DNA of 64,000 nucleotides. Source: Thamnaconus septentrionalis. Lineage: Eukaryota > Chordata > Actinopteri > Tetraodontiformes > Monacanthidae. The notes below the pieces were generated by a model that saw nothing but the letters and a program-made list of their open reading frames with translations, ran no database searches and was not told the DNA's origin. Within the stretch, counting starts at the first letter, position 1. The number at the start of each line of letters is the position of its first letter. The DNA lies in contig CM020501.1 in the NCBI GenBank assembly GCA_009823395.1, positions 34,645,493-34,709,492 of the forward strand, written 5' to 3'. The translations under genes were made by a program, and so were the position numbers. Shown piece after piece: positions 1 to 23,509 of the stretch.

Positions 1-1455
1 TCGTGACTGCGGCCCCTCCAGCCCCGTGTCCTGCGAGGTGGGCGATCTCTCCAACAAACTGGGCACCGTCGACCTCGCCGCCAACGTGGGCCGAGCGCAA
101 GCAAAATACTTCTTCACCGACGTTACCTCCTGGTTGGCCGACTCGGGCGTCATCGGCCGCTCCGTGGTCATCCACCAGGCGGAGCGCGGAGCACCGCGGA
201 TCGCCTGCGCCAACGTGACGCTGGTGCGGGTCCCCCGAGCCAGGCTGGGGCCCTGGTTCGGCCAGAACATCATCAACGGCCAGGTGCTCTTCTCGCAGGC
301 CGTCCCGCTGGGTCCAACCACCATCCAGGTGTCCCTGACAAACCTGGACTCCCTGGCCAGCGGCTACCACGTGCACGTCCTTCCCATCATCCCTGGCAGC
401 TCGGTGCCCTGCTCCGACGCCAACATCCTGGGCCACCACAACCCCTTCAGAATCAACGCCTCCCAGAGCCCCGCCCCCGCCGTTGGCACCGTGGACCAGT
501 ACGAGATTGGCGACATCAGTGGGAAGTTTGGGACGCTGGCGGGCCTGGACCAGTCCCAGGCCGAGTACAGGGACCGGGCCATGCCGTTGACCGGGCCCTT
601 CAGCATCGTGGGCCGCTCGCTGGTCCTGCACTTCAACAACGGCTCCAGGTGCGAACCGACAAGCATCAGAAATAGACCCAAAGTATCAGAGATCCTTTTT
701 GTTATCTTACTAGATATAAAAAACACTTCAGCAGCAGCACGGATCACAGGTGGCGCCATGTCACACTCACCATGTGACCACGAGTATCATTACTCAACAA
801 CGCAAGGCAAACACTGGGAGTGATTCAACAGAGTATTATGGGCTGGATGTGGACGAGGTTGACCTGTTCTGGTTGTGTTTCTCCGCAGGATTCAGTGCGC
901 TGACGTGCAGGCGGACCGAGACGCCGAGGGTCAGTGGGCGGCTGCCAGGGCGGTTTTCAGCGGCGCCGTGACCGGGACCGTCTCACTGGTACCAACATCA
1001 TGCTGAACTCTTTCACAACACAACACAATCCCACATTTCAATGAAACTTTTGTTGTTGTTGTTTTTTAAGTGACGTCTTGCAGATTTTATAATTTGAAAT
1101 CTACAATAACAGTCAGTTCTAAACCAATGACAGCAGCTCATTGTGAGGATGAGTTTCCGTGAACGCTTGCAACAGTGTTTCCTCTCCAGTCGACCAATCA
1201 GGAGCCGAGCTGCCACAAAAACATGACGCTGTTTTTGCGGCTGAATTCATTATCTTCATTATCTCCGGGCCGGGAGCTTTCACGCAAGGGCTCATGGGAA
1301 GCCGGGGCGGCGGCGGCAGCAGTGGTGGTGGGTGGTGGCGAGGCATTAGCATTAGCATTAGCTTAGCAGCCGCCGCAGCTCTATGGCTGATGATGAGGGA
1401 ACAGCTGCAGCTGTCAGCCAGAGGACTGCCTGCTGAGGGCGCCACCGCAAGCTAG

Positions 1456-1486
<31 letters not shown>

Positions 1487-1845
1487 ACACACACACACAC
1501 CCTTGTTCACACGGCCGGGTCTGACTTGGATCAGAGTGTGAAATACTGGTCAAGGTCCTGATCATGCAGGCCTAGAATAACCTGACAATATTTCTTGGGT
1601 GCAACTTTATAGCTTCTTAGCATCAGAGCGAGTAGCATTAGCTTTGATTCACTCTTCTGCCAGCCAGGTGGAAGCCACCAGCACTTCATGCACTGACTGG
1701 CTTAGAGTTTGGACACAATGTGACGCTCACTTCCTGTCGTCTCTCAGCGGCAGCAGGTGTTTCTTGACGGGAGCAGCGGCGATGTCATCCTAGTGGTGGC
1801 GCTGCAGGCAACAGCGGTGCAGACCAGGCAGAATGTAGGTCACAA

Positions 1846-1876
<31 letters not shown>

Positions 1877-2628
1877 GCAGGTACAAACCACAGGTAATCA
1901 TAGAGGACAAACCAGTTGCTAATGAAGCTGCACTGGTTTGCAGCAGCAGCAGCAGCAGCAGTTTTCATGTTCTCTTCTTCTTGTTGAGGACCAAACATAC
2001 AGTGTATCAAACTCTTGACAGAATCAATTCTTGAACTTCCTGTCTGTGCCACTACTTCCTGTGTGCCGCTACTTCCTGTCTGTGCTGCTACTTCCTGTCT
2101 CTCTCCCTCCAGTTGAGCAGCGTCTCGCTGTCCGTGGCCACGGCGGCCGCCAGCAGCGCCCAGTGCAGTGGCCTGCAGGACACCTACAACCCCTTCAACA
2201 TGACGTCCATGGTGAGAGTCCACTCCTCTGACCTCTGACCATTGACCTCTGACCCCTGCCTATCTGAGTTTACTAAGTGCAGCGTTCTTCCTGAGAGATA
2301 GAGATACGAGACGATATTTTCTTTATTTGTTTATCTATTGGCCATATTCTGCTCTCAATGTGAAAACTACATCTTGCATTAAAAATGCTTCCTTCTCTGG
2401 AGGCCAGGTGAATGTTATTTTAGTGCAGCGCCACAAAGAAAACCAAAACTGATGTTTAGACTTGAGTGCGTGACAGCTGCTGCTTGTGTGTTCAGAGCTC
2501 CAGCTGCTCACTGGAGGAGCAGCTGAGCTGCGTACAGGGAGAGATCTCCTCCAGGCAGGGGAACATCAGCCTGGAGCAGAGGACCCTCCTCACTGACAGC
2601 AACATGGAGCTCTCTGGGGACTTCACTG

Positions 2629-2668
<40 letters not shown>

Positions 2669-2721
2669 CAGCAGAGATTGAAATCAGCATTTCAAGATCA
2701 CTGTTCATCAAGATGTTTGCT

Positions 2722-2765
<44 letters not shown>

Positions 2766-5417
2766 AGTGGTGGGCAGGGCTCTGGTGTTGAGGAACAGTG
2801 CTGGCAGTATTGTGGCCTGTGCCAACATCACGGCTGAATCGCCCTCAGCAGACCAAACCTTCCCCAAGGTCGTGGACTTCAGCAGGTCAGAGGTCATTTA
2901 TTTTGAAATGAGTCAAATAAAATTCCCAGTCAGTGCAATAATGAAACCAGGTCTGTTTGACTGGGTTTTTTTTCTTCCCTTTTCTCAAAAGAAACGCGTG
3001 TTGAAGATGAGCAAAGATCAGAAAGTTTTTCCTTCTATTGGTCAAACAGATTTTCAATATTGCCAGAATCTCAAGACTCTCAATGAATTTCAGTCAGAGG
3101 GTTAGGGTTAGGGGTTGCGTGTCTTTGACTGAAATCCATCATGTCGTTCACCAACAAAGAACAGCAGAAGGCCAATCCGAGGCCTGCTCAGAAAGATGGT
3201 GTGAAAGCTGTGGTCTGGTGTCTCCTGAAGGTTCCAGTTCCGCTGGAGGGTGGCCAGGGTTCTGGGGATGGACGTGTCCAGTGTCACCATCCTGCCTCAG
3301 TCCAGTGGACCTGCAGCTGACTCACCGTGCCAGACCGTCAGCTACATGGTGGCAGGTGAGCACCACGAAGCTCAGGCACATGGAGGAACTTCAGATTGAA
3401 AAAAAAAACTCCCTGATGTTGAAATATTTCATGTCCTGAAGTTCCAGTTGAATACAAACCTTCTTCTGAAACAATAATTTCCGCATTAACCAGCAATCCA
3501 GTGTTTCCTGTTGATCAAAGACAATGAAATTTTTTTTGGCTCATTAATCGAAACGAAAGTTTGATCATTAGTTGTGTTGCTCTGTCATAGTTGAGACTCC
3601 TGACGCCATGCCAACAAAACTCCAACAAGCTAATCTCTTGTTTGAAGTCAAACTGCATATGTCGGTGAAGGTTCTCAGTCATCCAGGTCATCTTGAGGTA
3701 GAAGGGTTGAGTCAGGGCAACTGGACTTGTTTTGTGATCTTTGAATATTATTAACCCACCACAAGAGCCTGTGAATGGAACATCTCAAAGAAGAGTTCCA
3801 CTGTTACCAGACAAACATTCTGTTCAACTTGTTTTGGCAGACAGAGAGCATCGCTGAAGGTTTCAATGGGTGAAAACACTGTATAAACTTATAAAATATA
3901 ATAAGGCAATAAAGTAATGCAGATTTTTATGAGCTGCAATCTCAAACAGATCGTCGGCTCGATAGGTTTATTGTAACAGGATGATGCCTAGCAGCTTTGC
4001 AGGATCAGAACAAGGCTGCTGGTTCATCAGGACAATGAGCTGTTATGGCCCACTGTGTGTGTGTGTGTGTGTGTTGGGGGGGCGGGGAGGGTTCCTTTAG
4101 AAATCCTGAAAAGGAGGAAGCCCAGCATGGAAACCTGAGGACACCTGAGTGTCCGTCTGCTCCCACAGAGGAACAGAGAGCGTCTGTAACCATCAGAACC
4201 CTGGAGCAGAACCAAGGCCTCACTGGGGCGGGGGAGTGCACAATAGTCCTTAATATTCAGGGAGGTTGAGTGTGTGTGTGTGTGTGTGTGGGGGGGGGGC
4301 TCCATTGTTCCATTCCAAAAATGAATATTAGATCTTAAAGTTCTTCTAGTGACAATAATTTATATTTTTAGATTTTTGAGAAACTATGAGACCCCCTTCA
4401 AATGTTGCTTTGAGGCTTTCAGGGGATCTCATGGGTTGATCGGGGGGGTTCAGACCCCCCTGGAACCGCCTGGACCCCCCCGGGCCCTCCTGTATTTGGT
4501 TCAGTGCTCACAGTCTCCCAGCAGGTGGCGCTGCACCTCAGCAGAGACAACTGAGAAGGTCTCACCTGTCTGGACTCAAACTGCATGAGTTGATCCAGCA
4601 GTGTGAGGGGGAGGGGCTGGTGGGGGAATGGTGGGGGAGGGGCTGGTGGTCTTCTCTCTCTCTGACTCTAGAAGGTCTTCACGCTCTAACGTCTGTGTGC
4701 TTCCTCAGGCCAGGTGAGCGATGAACAGCTGAGCTCCGTCAGGACCAGCGCCACCATGGCAGAGTTCAGGGAGTCGGACCTGTGCACAAGTGAGTGTCAC
4801 TCCATCCAACAGGTTGAAGCACATGTTCACAGTGGAGGTGAAGAGATGAAGAGATAGTTTACAGTGGTGTGTTTTGGATCAGCCAGTAAACTGGTGGAAC
4901 GTGAATCAATGAACTAATTCTGCATTTTGTGCAGAATTAGTTCATTTACACAATATCAACACATTTCTATCAATATGAAGATCCTCTAGGTTCCGTGTCA
5001 ACAGTGCCACCTATCGGTCATTTGAGGTGCATCACGTGTTTGACAATCAGAGAAATGTTTAACACGTGTCCATGAAGAACCACCAGATGTGTTGAATGTG
5101 TATTGACTCAGTACAGTGATGTGAACAGAAGTACTCTCACACAGTTCAAGTACAACCTCTACTGTGTTTGTCTTCACTCTGACTGCACTGCAGTTCGTGA
5201 GCCAATGTTTATCCAGCTTTATTTCTCACTCACACGTCTCCGAAGGAGCCCAGCTGGAAATTTTTGGGTGTTTCTGTTGACTGAGCCAACAGCGAAAGAC
5301 AAACACTGACTGTCATGCGTTGTGTTGTGCTGTGTCGTGTTGCCAACAGGAAGTGCAGGTGTGCTGCTGGTTCCAGGAACTCTTCTTCTGTTGTGGATGC
5401 ATCTCCTCCAACTGTGA
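1..5417 (+). CDS. Cu-only superoxide-dismutase-repeat surface protein, 3' part (5' end outside window)
   Basis: Nine exons are supported: <1-648, 889-988, 1748-1834, 2113-2211, 2496-2628, 2768-2885, 3231-3355, 4709-4789 and 5350-5417. All have GT/AG borders and compatible phases, giving 485 residues after the window edge. The protein consists of SOD-like repeats. A repeat starting in exon 1 shows GYHVHVLP, a cysteine, GHHNPF, then GDISGKFG and a closing RSLVLH, which together match the copper ligands and fold signature of Cu-only SODs. The next repeat keeps the fold words ([31 protein letters not shown]) but lacks the histidines, so it is probably not catalytic. The C-terminus is a short hydrophobic tail ending [11 protein letters not shown], which suggests a GPI-anchor signal or a terminal membrane segment. 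Fish SOD-repeat proteins are known only as a family, and function here is inferred. The N-terminal repeats and start codon lie left of the window. Confidence 0.82.
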
Positions 5418-5939
5418 AGTGTTGCTCAAGTGTAGCTTTGATTTATTGTTCGGGGCTTTTTGTGGTGGGTGGCGCTAAGCAGTCGACCAGTGATGGAGTG
5501 ACAGCTGCTGCTCCGCTGCAGCCTGCACTGTTTCTGTATGCACTGTCTTTATTTTCCATTGCAATGTTTTTAATGTAAATATTGTGGGTAACATTGCAAA
5601 GAAAATACAATCATTTGAAAATTTGAGCCAAACCTGTGCGATCCTGTTGCTGATCCCTAAAACACACTGGGAGTCTGTGGCTCTGCTGGCTGCGGAGCTG
5701 CACCAGGCGTTTGGGTTCAAGACTGTTTCTGCTGTAGGACCACGCTGCCTTACTTGAACCTGTCATGAGAAATAGTATCTCGTCTTCAAAGTTAACCGGG
5801 TGTTTTTGTATTCAGAGGTCAAGTTCAATGATTATAATTCAAACGAGAAGTTTTTTTGAAGAATCATTTTTGTTGTGTTTTGTGTTTTTCAATGTGTTAC
5901 AATGGTTTTGCTTTCTGACCATGACATCACTCATGAAGA

Positions 5940-5945
5940 AATAAA
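5940..5945 (+). terminator. Polyadenylation signal AATAAA of the SOD-repeat gene
   Basis: An AATAAA lies about 520 bases after the SOD-repeat stop codon (5415-5417), followed by a T/G-rich stretch. It is the first good signal downstream and is taken as the 3' end of that transcript. Confidence 0.5.
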
Positions 5946-6544
5946 TTGTAATATGAAATGACCCAGTGATGTAGTCTAGTTTATTCTAGTTCTGTACTCT
6001 AGACTCAAACACATCTGTCCATCAGCAGCTGCTTCAGAACAACACAGAACCAGAACCAGAACCATCAGGTTCAGTCATGTATTCAGTATCCAGCATCCAC
6101 ATAGAAGTGACATCATTAAAGACTGATTATGTCATTGTCTCAATGCAAATGTATTGTAAGCAACACAAGATATATAACAGTCATTTACAGCTGGACTGTA
6201 ATGAAGTGACCAACAGCATCGCAAGACAAACTGGATAAAATAAAGAAAAATGAATAAATAATTAACACACTTATATTAAAAAAAAAAAAAAAATCAAAGT
6301 AAAGCAACAAGTGGCACAAACACACCAATCAATTCTCTGCAGCAACACTAAAGCAACAGCTGATTCTCTCAAACCGTTCAGATCGTAAAAGATCATTTTA
6401 ATGACATTTATACACAGGAAAGTTGAAGATTGCATCAAAAACATACAGATTTGTATCTTAGTGCTTTCTTTAGTGGTGGTTTGGTCATTCGGGACCTTTT
6501 CTAGAGGTTTTACAGCAAATAGCTGCGGATCACTTAGAGCATAG

Positions 6545-6957
6545 GTGACAAACTCTGGCCTGTGGCCCAAATTTGGCCCGCAGTGTAATTATATTTGGCC
6601 CGCATGGCAATCCAGAATCACTACTACAGCTGGCCCGCAGGTATTGCACAGCACATGTACTGCTAATACTACAAACTAATACTAGACTATTCACTCTAAC
6701 ATACTATACGCTTTTTTCGTATAAAGTTTTTGTTATGTACTTTTTCTTGCTACTCCAAGGTATGGACTTGAATGGTTGCACGTCCATTGAAGGATATTAT
6801 GATTTGCTACTTGGGTTATTGGTTTTTTTAAAAAATGTATTATCAGTGGAAAAAGGTTACAGTTGAAATTTAAATCAAAGACTGCAAATAAATAAGAGGC
6901 AGTGTTTGGCCAAGTTTTACATTTTGGCCCACTGTGTATTTGAGTTTGACGCCCCTG
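6545..6957. mobile_element. hAT-type MITE or short hAT relic
   Basis: The left end reads GGTGACAAACTCTGGCC and the right end GAGTTTGACGCCCCTGAC. They are imperfect inverted copies of the common vertebrate hAT terminus (CAGGGGCGTCAAACTC). The interior has TTTGGCCCGC words at both sides and no long ORF. It is non-autonomous. Confidence 0.65.
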
Positions 6958-7782
6958 ACGTAGAGAGACGGCACCACTGGAATCACCAGTGGTGAGCTGA
7001 TCAACACTGGAACATTCACACCTTCTATTATTGCAATTTCATCTTGGAAAGAATCAGTAGCACCTCATGAAAGAAACAACTGGAACAGCTGTTTCAGAGT
7101 GGTGGTAGTTTAAACTACCAAGTCATGGAAGGCATCAGGTGGTTTGAGCATCACGCTGGAAACATTCTTATCCAATCAGCAGATTCCATCTGATGGGCTG
7201 GGTTGTTTCTCTCACTTGTTGTCTCGTCTTCCTGATCACCTCTGATGTCTTGATAGGAAAATGTGATGAAACACTGAGCACCACTGACCAGCCGCCCTGG
7301 TGGAGGAACACGGCAGTGCAGCGTCGCCCCTCGCAAGTGGAGCAGCTTTATCAGACTGTTGAGAGGAACCAGTGAGTATGTGGAGGGTGAGAGCACTGAG
7401 AGGAAGTCCCAGAACCTGGAGAAACCACCAGAGACTGACAACTGCAAACTACTGAAGAGAACTGCCAACTACACAGAGACGAAGAAGAGCAAACTACATA
7501 GAGACTGAGATCTGCAAACTACCCAAAGACAGACCAGGGAATTCAACCTGCCACCTTCTAATTTGCTGATAATATAAGAGAACGTCTTTCCCATGGTGGG
7601 TACGTTAGCATCTAACAGTAATGTTTTACTGCAAAGAGAAAGAAGTATATATTAATCAAAATAAATAAAATAAATAAAATATTTATAGATTCAGAAAGCA
7701 AAAAAGTCTAACAAATACAAACACTTCCAATAAGTGAAAGAAAATACATTAATATTTAGATATATTTTCCTGGTGTTGCCCA

Positions 7783-7910
7783 GCGATGAACTGGCGACTT
7801 GTCCAGGGTGTCACCCTGCCGTCGCCCTGAGACAGCTGGGAGGCTCCAGCAGACCCCCAGGACCCTGAGCTCGGGAAGAAGCGGGTATGGAAAATGAATG
7901 AATGAATGGA
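7783..7910 (+). repeat. L2/Maui-type LINE or SINE 3' tail
   Basis: The fragment contains GCGATGAACTGGCGACTTGT, CCAGGGTGTCACCCTGCC, GACAGCTGGGAGGCTCCAGC, and ends GAAGCGGGTATGGAAAATGAATGAATG. This is the standard 3' tail shared by fish L2-clade LINEs and the SINEs they mobilise, with its characteristic AATG microsatellite end. Further copies lie at 19034-19176, 21645-21775, 24000-24140 and 36368-36432. Confidence 0.8.
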
Positions 7911-8066
7911 TGAGTGAATTTTCCCGGTGTTATTTTATTTTCATGGGGCTTGATCGCAGCGGAAGTGACGCACCGGGCCTTTAAGTGAACAGATTTGCAC
8001 CGGAAGTTGTGCACGTTGAAAACATTCACTCTGTCTTCGTTGGTACGTAGACATGGTTTTCTTTTG

Positions 8067-8164
8067 TTCAGACAGATTTCAGTTAAACCGGATTTGACCT
8101 GCCAGATGTGGACCTGCCTTGACAGCAGGTCCACATCTGGTTTAACTGAAAACTGTCTGAACGA
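8067..8164. repeat. Long imperfect inverted repeat
   Basis: The inner arms CCAGATGTGGACCTGC and GCAGGTCCACATCTGG are perfect complements separated by 7 bases. The outer arms (GTTCAGACAG, TTTCAGTTAAACC) recur inverted on the right as GGTTTAACTGAAA and CTGTCTGAAC. The left arm holds an extra stretch of about 13 bases. It could be a palindromic MITE core or a cruciform-forming sequence just upstream of the XPNPEP1 promoter. Confidence 0.8.
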
Positions 8165-8222
8165 GACTGACGTCAGAAATGTGTTCCGAGTAATAAACGA
8201 CGGGGGACACGTCATTCCAAAC

Positions 8223-8258
<36 letters not shown>

Positions 8259-8269
8259 CCCTAGCTGCG

Positions 8270-8520
8270 CGCCGCCGTCTCCTTTGTGCGGCCGAGGAGG
8301 CGCGTCCCCGTCTCGCCGCGTCTACTGGAGGGGGCGCGGTCACGTGGCCTGGTGCGTCACTGAAGACATGGCGGCCTCCAGTGTTTAGCAGTGAAACCGC
8401 GACAGCAGCAGCAGCGACAGCAGCGGGGAACAAGCACCGGAGCAGCGGCCTCAGCGGTGGGTACGAGCCATTAACCGTTAGCTGCTAACACCGGAAGTGA
8501 GTGAGTGGAAGTTCCGGCGG
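8270..8520 (+). promoter_or_regulatory. CpG-rich promoter region of XPNPEP1 with YY1- and ETS-like sites
   Basis: The region is CpG-dense. It contains GTCACGTGGCC (E-box) near 8340, GAAGACATGGCGGCCTCCAG (YY1-type initiator motif) at about 8362, and CACCGGAAGTGAG (ETS-type) near 8490. A possible first non-coding exon ends at a GT near 8459 (CAGCGGTGGGTACG). A TATA box is not seen. The first coding exon follows at 9518. The transcription start is inferred. Confidence 0.5.
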
Positions 8521-9394
8521 TGGTCGCTCGGTCTCAGTGCCCCTCCAGGGCTCTGGCAGCCCCCCGGCCCGGAGCCCTGGAGGCGGTCAAACACCGAGTG
8601 GATGAGGCTCTGAGGGGGGAGGTAGCGCCACCTGGCGACCAACCACACCCTGCTGGGCTCCAGCAGCGGTGGGGTGGGGTGGGGGGGGGGGGTACGGTTG
8701 TGTTCCATTGTTGTTATTATCACTACTGTGTGTATTTAGCGGTTCATTCTTCGCTAGCAGATGTTAGCAGCGACTGCTTGATGAAAGGCCGACTTGTAAA
8801 CAACATTTAACAGCATGTGGAGCGATGAGCCAATAGGAGAGCTCCTCCTCGGAGCAGGCAGACACCTGATTGGTTGGCTGCATGGCCAGTTTACCATGGG
8901 TTCCCGCCCACTGGGTGATTGCTAAGTGTGCTTCTGTCATTTCCTGTTCCAGGCTGGACTTGAGTCACTCAGCCTCAACAGACACAGTAGCTCTGAGCTT
9001 CCTTAGCATCATTAGCATCATTAGCTTCCTGCTAACCTGCTGCTCTGCTCCTGGAGCTGCAGGTGGAACAGGTGTGGCTAGGCCAAAGTGGCTAACCTGG
9101 GACTGCTGTCAGTGCCCTTTGTGACATAATAAAGTGTGTGCTTGTCAGAAGTGCTGTGGTTTTCACTCTGTGAAGAGTGAAGCAGCAGCAGCAGCAGCAG
9201 CAGCTGTGTGTTGACTGTGTGGTCCTTCAGAGGCTGAGGTCGTTGGTGGAAACATCAACAGCAGCTAAACTACAGAAGAAACGTCGCTGAGGTGAATTTA
9301 TATAATATCAGACTTTTAATGTTTAACTTGTTGCTCAACCAGCGAATTGCTGCCGCCTCAGCAGCAGGTGTGAACTGGGACTCTGAGCTCCACG

Positions 9395-9502
9395 TCAGTC
9401 AGTCAGTCACCCAGCCAGTCAGTCAGTCAGTCAGTCAGTCAGTCAGTCAGTCAGTCAGTCAGTCAGTCAGTCAGCCAGCCAGCCAGCCAGTCAGTCAGTC
9501 AG
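9395..9502. repeat. (CAGT)n microsatellite in the XPNPEP1 5' UTR exon
   Basis: CAGT/CAGC tetramers run for about 100 bases up to 16 bases before the XPNPEP1 start codon. They would lie in the 5' leader or the adjoining intron. Confidence 0.9.
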
Positions 9503-9517
9503 TCTCCTCCAGTGGTC

Positions 9518-20826
<11,309 letters not shown>

Positions 20827-22420
20827 GGAGGGATGGATGGAGTTTTGCATTGTTTCCTCCTGGTGGCCAGCGGGTGGCACTCTCAGCTGGTGTTCAGTGA
20901 AGCTAATTAGCGTAGCTGCAGTTTTAATAAAAAAATAAAGACTTGAATGGAAACATTGTGACTCTGTTTCATGTCATTCAGCTCATTGAGTGAAATCAAA
21001 GTCTGGAGTTCAACACCAGCTTACTGCAACTTCTTCAATAGAGACTAGTTAGTCAGTCAATCTAGTTGAGTTAGTTGAGTTTGGTGAACTCATCTGGTCA
21101 TACAGAAAAACATCTGCGTGTTTGACTTCAGTATTTTCTTTGCAGGAAACAAACCTGATGCTTGACTCCAGTTACTTTGTAAATGGTCACTGGACTGCAC
21201 TTCTGCACCGTAGCACCTTTCCAGCACCTTCACGCTTCCCCAAAGCGCTTTACAAAGGCCGAACATTCACCCAATCAGACACCAGTGGGTGGCGCTGCCT
21301 CGGCCCATTGGGAGCAATTTAGGGTTCAGCGTTTTGCCCAAGGACACAACGACAGACTAGGATGGAGCGAGATTTGAACCGCCAACCTTTCGGTCATTGG
21401 ACAACCCGCTCCACCTCCTGAGCCACAGCCGCCTCTAAAGATCTCCAAGCTTCAGTAACGTCCTGCTGCCTTCACTGCAGTTATTCTGCTCATCTTTGCA
21501 AAGGCCCCGGTTGACTGCTGATGTTTAGATGTTTAGACTTGATGTACTTCAGTGTTCCACTCTACACTTTAACCTGAACACTGATAACTACAGTATTAGT
21601 CAGTACCAGCGAGGGATTTTGGACCGATGATGCAGTGATTGGCACTGCGATGAACTGGCGACTTGTCCAGGGTGTCACCCTGCCATCGCCCTGAGACAGC
21701 TGGGAGGCTCCAGCAGACCCCCAGGACCCTGAGCTCGGGAAGAAGCGGGTATGGAAAATTAATGAGGATGAATGATTGATACTGTTGTAGTAAAAGTATT
21801 GAAGTAGAAGTACGCAGTGGTTGTTTCTTCATCTCAAACTGTTTATTGGAGCAAAAGCAACAACAGTGGGGAGGGGGGAGAGGGGAGAGGTAGGGGGTTA
21901 GACCATAAGAGAAAAACAGTCAAGCAGTCATCTGACCGTGATGTCACAATATAACCAACAGTGATGAGAATCAGAAGACTGAGTCACTGAGCCGAAGATT
22001 CAACTGATTCCTTTAAACCACCCCAGAAAGAAACATCATTGATGCAACACTGAACTGATGGGCTTTGACCTCTGACCTCTGAGCAGCAGCAGTGAGAAGT
22101 TCAGAGACGTTGGAATCCTCTCTATCTGCATTGAGAAGCAGCAGGTGAGGATGAAGAACCTAAAGGTTGGTGGATCTTCTGCAAACATCTCAAAACCACA
22201 ACTGATTCAAAGTTTCAGCCAATGAAACACAAACTAAAAGGGAAGTGAATTAAATCTAATCATCTAATTTGATGACATCATTAACCCCCCCCCCCACCCC
22301 CCCAAGTCTTCACAGGAAGTTGGACCAGTTTGTCCTGCAGTTTGGAAAGATGGAGGTGATGCAACTTTAGAGGTCAAACCCTCAGAGGTCAAACGCTCAG
22401 GGGTCACCCCCCCGACCCCG
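20827..22420. other. Intergenic stretch after XPNPEP1
   Basis: AATAAA signals at about 20926 and 20934 close the XPNPEP1 transcript. Next come a composite repeat fragment at about 21170-21430 (GCGCTTTACAAAGGCC, AGATTTGAACCGCCAACC), an L2/SINE tail at 21645-21775, and the probable 3' UTR of the minus-strand membrane-protein gene from about 21830. A poly-C tract lies at 22275-22303. No further coding exon is seen. Confidence 0.5.
21645..21775 (+). repeat. L2/SINE 3' tail
   Basis: GCGATGAACTGGCGACTTGT to GAAGCGGGTATGGAAAATTA, the same tail as at 7783-7910. Confidence 0.8.
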
Positions 22421-23509
22421 CTATAGCCGCATGTAGAAGAGGGTGGGGTCTGGGAGCTCCTGGACGCGGTGCTCCTCCTGCTGCTCCTGCTGCTGCTGCT
22501 GCTTCTCCTCCTCCTGCTCCTCCTGCTGCTCCTCCTCCCTCAGCCCCACCGGCAGCGGGTTGCTGTAGATGTAGAAGATGCTGGACTCCCTGGATGCCTT
22601 GGACCTCCTGAAGAAGGTCAGAGGGTTGAACAAGCTGCTGGACCTCCTCACCACCTCCTCCTCCTCCTCAGGACCTCCCCACCTCCTCACTGCACTCTCA
22701 TAGCTCCGGGCTCGACTGGTCTGCCTGCAGGAGGAGGAGTAGGTGGAGAAAGTGGAGTTGGAGAAGGACGGGGGCAGAGGTGGTGGAGGAGGAGAAGGAG
22801 GAGCAACGGGAGGAGGGCATTTTGAGGAGTCTCTCAGCTTTCGCACACAAAGAAGAAAGAGAAATATTCATGCGATGGAATCACAGAAGACGTCGTGAAT
22901 CCGTCCAACAATAAAATCTCAAACATAAAAGATATAAAACATCTCCAGCGGCGCAATCAGCTGATTGGTGGAGAAACACTGAGACATTTTGTTGTAATGT
23001 GATGAAAATGTTCCCTGATGGAAGTCGTGTTAATCTGCTCCAGACGAGCACTGACCAGCTCTCTGTGATGTCACACAGGGCCAGACTGCCTCTCTCCCAG
23101 GTCAGTGGCCACGCCCCTCTTGAAACCGCCTTTCAAACAGAGCCTCACTGTCAGCTGGAGGGTGCAAACACACGGCTAACACACTGTTTCCCACCTGCTG
23201 CGGCTGTAGCAAACGGCCAGCCAGTAGAGGGCGCTGGCGGCCAGCAGGCCCAGAGCCGCAACCATCAGCACCATCTGGAAGACATCCAGCTCTGAGGAAG
23301 CACAGAAGAATGACATGAAGAAAGAAACAGAAGAAGTTTAAACCAGAGTAGAGCAGCAGGAGTAGAAGCAGGCAGTAGAAGCAGGCTGTAGAACCAGGCA
23401 GTAGCAGCTCCAGCTCACCCAGCAGTACAGGCTGGTCTCCCCGCCCTCGCAGTGCCAGGACTGGGCCTCCATCCTGGGCTTGCAGCCCCTCACAGTCCTG
23501 CTGGGTCAT
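22421..23509 (-). CDS. Small single-pass membrane protein, unrecognised family
   Basis: Three exons read on the minus strand: 23419-23509 (start MTQQDCEGLQ), 23195-23291 and 22421-22832, totalling 600 bases (199 residues plus stop) with GT-AG borders and matching phases. The middle exon encodes one hydrophobic span, VFQMVLMVAALGLLAASALYWLAVCY, followed by SRSR (type I or III topology). The long C-terminal part is proline-rich ([16 protein letters not shown]), Ser/Thr/Arg-rich, then has acidic EEEQQEEQEEEKQQQQQ low-complexity sequence, and ends DPTLFYMRL. There is no signal peptide. The layout resembles Shisa-like or small adaptor membrane proteins, but I do not recognise it. An exon-1 reading in another frame (MEAQSWHCEGGETSLYCW) stops soon after the splice and was not chosen. 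Confidence 0.6.

Larger units (their letters stand above)
5418..8270. other. Intergenic stretch between SOD-repeat gene and XPNPEP1
   Basis: No coding exon is supported here. It holds the 3' UTR of the SOD-repeat gene (to about 5960), an A-rich tract near 6280-6295, an hAT-type MITE (6545-6957), an L2/SINE tail (7783-7910) and a long inverted repeat (8067-8164). Confidence 0.6.
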
